From: an uncultured Candidatus Melainabacteria bacterium
GTDB lineage: Bacteria > Cyanobacteriota > Vampirovibrionia > Gastranaerophilales > Gastranaerophilaceae
Direction: 5' to 3'
DNA: 5,146 nt
NCBI GenBank assembly: GCA_937891325.1
Contig: CALAFU010000100.1
Coordinates: forward strand, 1 to 5,146
Within the stretch, counting starts at the first letter, position 1. Each line of letters opens with the position of its first letter. This document shows positions 4,683-5,146 of the stretch, piece by piece. Below the pieces are notes generated by a model. It made no database searches. It was not told the DNA's origin and saw only the letters and a list, made by a program, of their open reading frames with translations. The position numbers and the translations under genes are program-made.

Positions 4683-5069
4683 CTATACACGACGTTTTTT
4701 AGGTGGTCTGCATCCGTTGTGTGGAATTGGAGTTACGTCTTTGATTAAAGTGATTTCCAAACCTGCTGCTTGGATAGCTCTGATAGCTGTTTCACGTCCA
4801 GAACCAGGTCCTTTAATATAAACTTCTACTTTTTTCATACCTTGGTCAATTGATTTTTTTGCAACTTGTTCTGCTGCTGATTGCGCTGCGAATGGAGTAC
4901 CTTTTCTTGCACCTTTAAATCCTGAAGCACCAGCTGTTGCCCAAGCAATTGCATTACCTTGAGTATCTGTTGAAGTTACGATTGTATTATTGAATGTTGA
5001 TTGAATATGAACAACACCTTGTAATACGTTCTTTTTTTCTTTTTTCTTTGTTGTTTTTGGTCTTGCCAT
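4683..5069 (-). CDS. rpsK: Small-subunit ribosomal protein S11 (uS11)
   Basis: S11 sits on the 30S platform, where it contacts 16S rRNA near the mRNA exit and E site. The 128 residues equal the family length. Landmarks are the basic N-terminus (2-14), GVVHIQSTFNNTIVTSTDTQGN (18-39), SGFKGARKGTPFAAQSAAE (49-67), GPGSGRE (87-93) and the invariant end DVTPIPHNGCRPPKKRRV (111-128). AAAGGA lies shortly before the ATG. The gene ends in two tandem TAG codons (4683-4685 and 4680-4682). The next gene is rpsD, whose true start is 78 bases on. Confidence 0.99.
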   Translation of the reverse strand: MARPKTTKKKEKKNVLQGVVHIQSTFNNTIVTSTDTQGNAIAWATAGASGFKGARKGTPFAAQSAAEQVAKKSIDQGMKKVEVYIKGPGSGRETAIRAIQAAGLEITLIKDVTPIPHNGCRPPKKRRV

Positions 5070-5146
5070 TGTTTTATTTCCTTTATTTCTACTTTTGTTT
5101 TATTTTTTACTTTTTATTTGCACTCATCGTGCCGTCTACTTAAAAC
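5070..5146 (-). promoter_or_regulatory. Region upstream of rpsK, leader-like
   Basis: This 77-base region runs to the window edge. On the minus strand it has a 4-bp hairpin (5120-5123 with 5129-5132), then an A-rich stretch ending in AGAAATAAAGGAAAT (5076-5090). Its layout matches the rpsD leader. One frame reads VLSRRHDECK then stop, which does not look like the C-terminus of S13, the usual upstream neighbour. So rpsM either ends beyond the edge or is not adjacent. No promoter can be called. Confidence 0.35.

Noticed and set aside
5115..5146. Possible 3' end of rpsM at the window edge
   Set aside because: The only frame open from the edge reads VLSRRHDECK then stop and does not resemble the basic end of S13.

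Overview
The window is a bacterial ribosomal-protein/RNA-polymerase operon on the minus strand (about 830-5146), followed downstream by an 830-base gene-free region rich in repeats and predicted hairpins. In transcription order (right to left) the genes are rpsK (S11), rpsD (S4), rpoA (RNA polymerase alpha), rplQ (L17), truA (tRNA pseudouridine synthase), rplM (L13) and rpsI (S9). All seven frames are intact and tightly packed, and six of the seven begin at the first ATG of the frame. The exception is rpsD, whose family start lies 25 codons inside the longest frame.

The DNA is AT-rich with A/T-ending codons. Stops are TAA or TAG, with no TGA stop. Run order rplQ-truA-rplM-rpsI is known from Cyanobacteriota and Firmicutes. 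S4 (ending EYYSK, no N-terminal zinc cysteines, NHGHVLVNG block) and L17 (DQRDALLRAL, ARRQA-FIYDKE) read most like cyanobacterial proteins. An AT-rich non-photosynthetic relative of Cyanobacteria (Melainabacteria/Gastranaerophilales type) is my best guess from memory of these families; it is moderate, not certain. rpsD between rpsK and rpoA is unlike typical photosynthetic cyanobacteria.

Functionally, S11, S4 and S9 build the small subunit, L17 and L13 build the large subunit, RpoA nucleates RNA polymerase assembly, and TruA modifies the tRNA anticodon arm. The operon couples translation capacity to transcription capacity. Coupling is visible in the rplM/rpsI one-base overlap with a strong internal Shine-Dalgarno, and in the 2-base rplQ/truA gap. 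An 11-bp hairpin at 766-790 probably ends the transcript.

The gene-free region 1-765 has four parts: a minus-strand terminator at 1-30; an unremarkable AT-rich stretch at 31-182; a GC-rich island at 183-345 that folds into a closed three-helix junction (212-305) beside a 20-bp direct repeat; and a cluster of small REP-like palindromes (366-748) of the AGAT-stem-ACAAG-stem-ATGAC type, including one apparently split by about 51 bp, plus a short octamer array. The most interesting part is the three-helix element together with the terminator that no gene in the window needs. No CRISPR array, tRNA, rRNA or protein-coding mobile element is visible.
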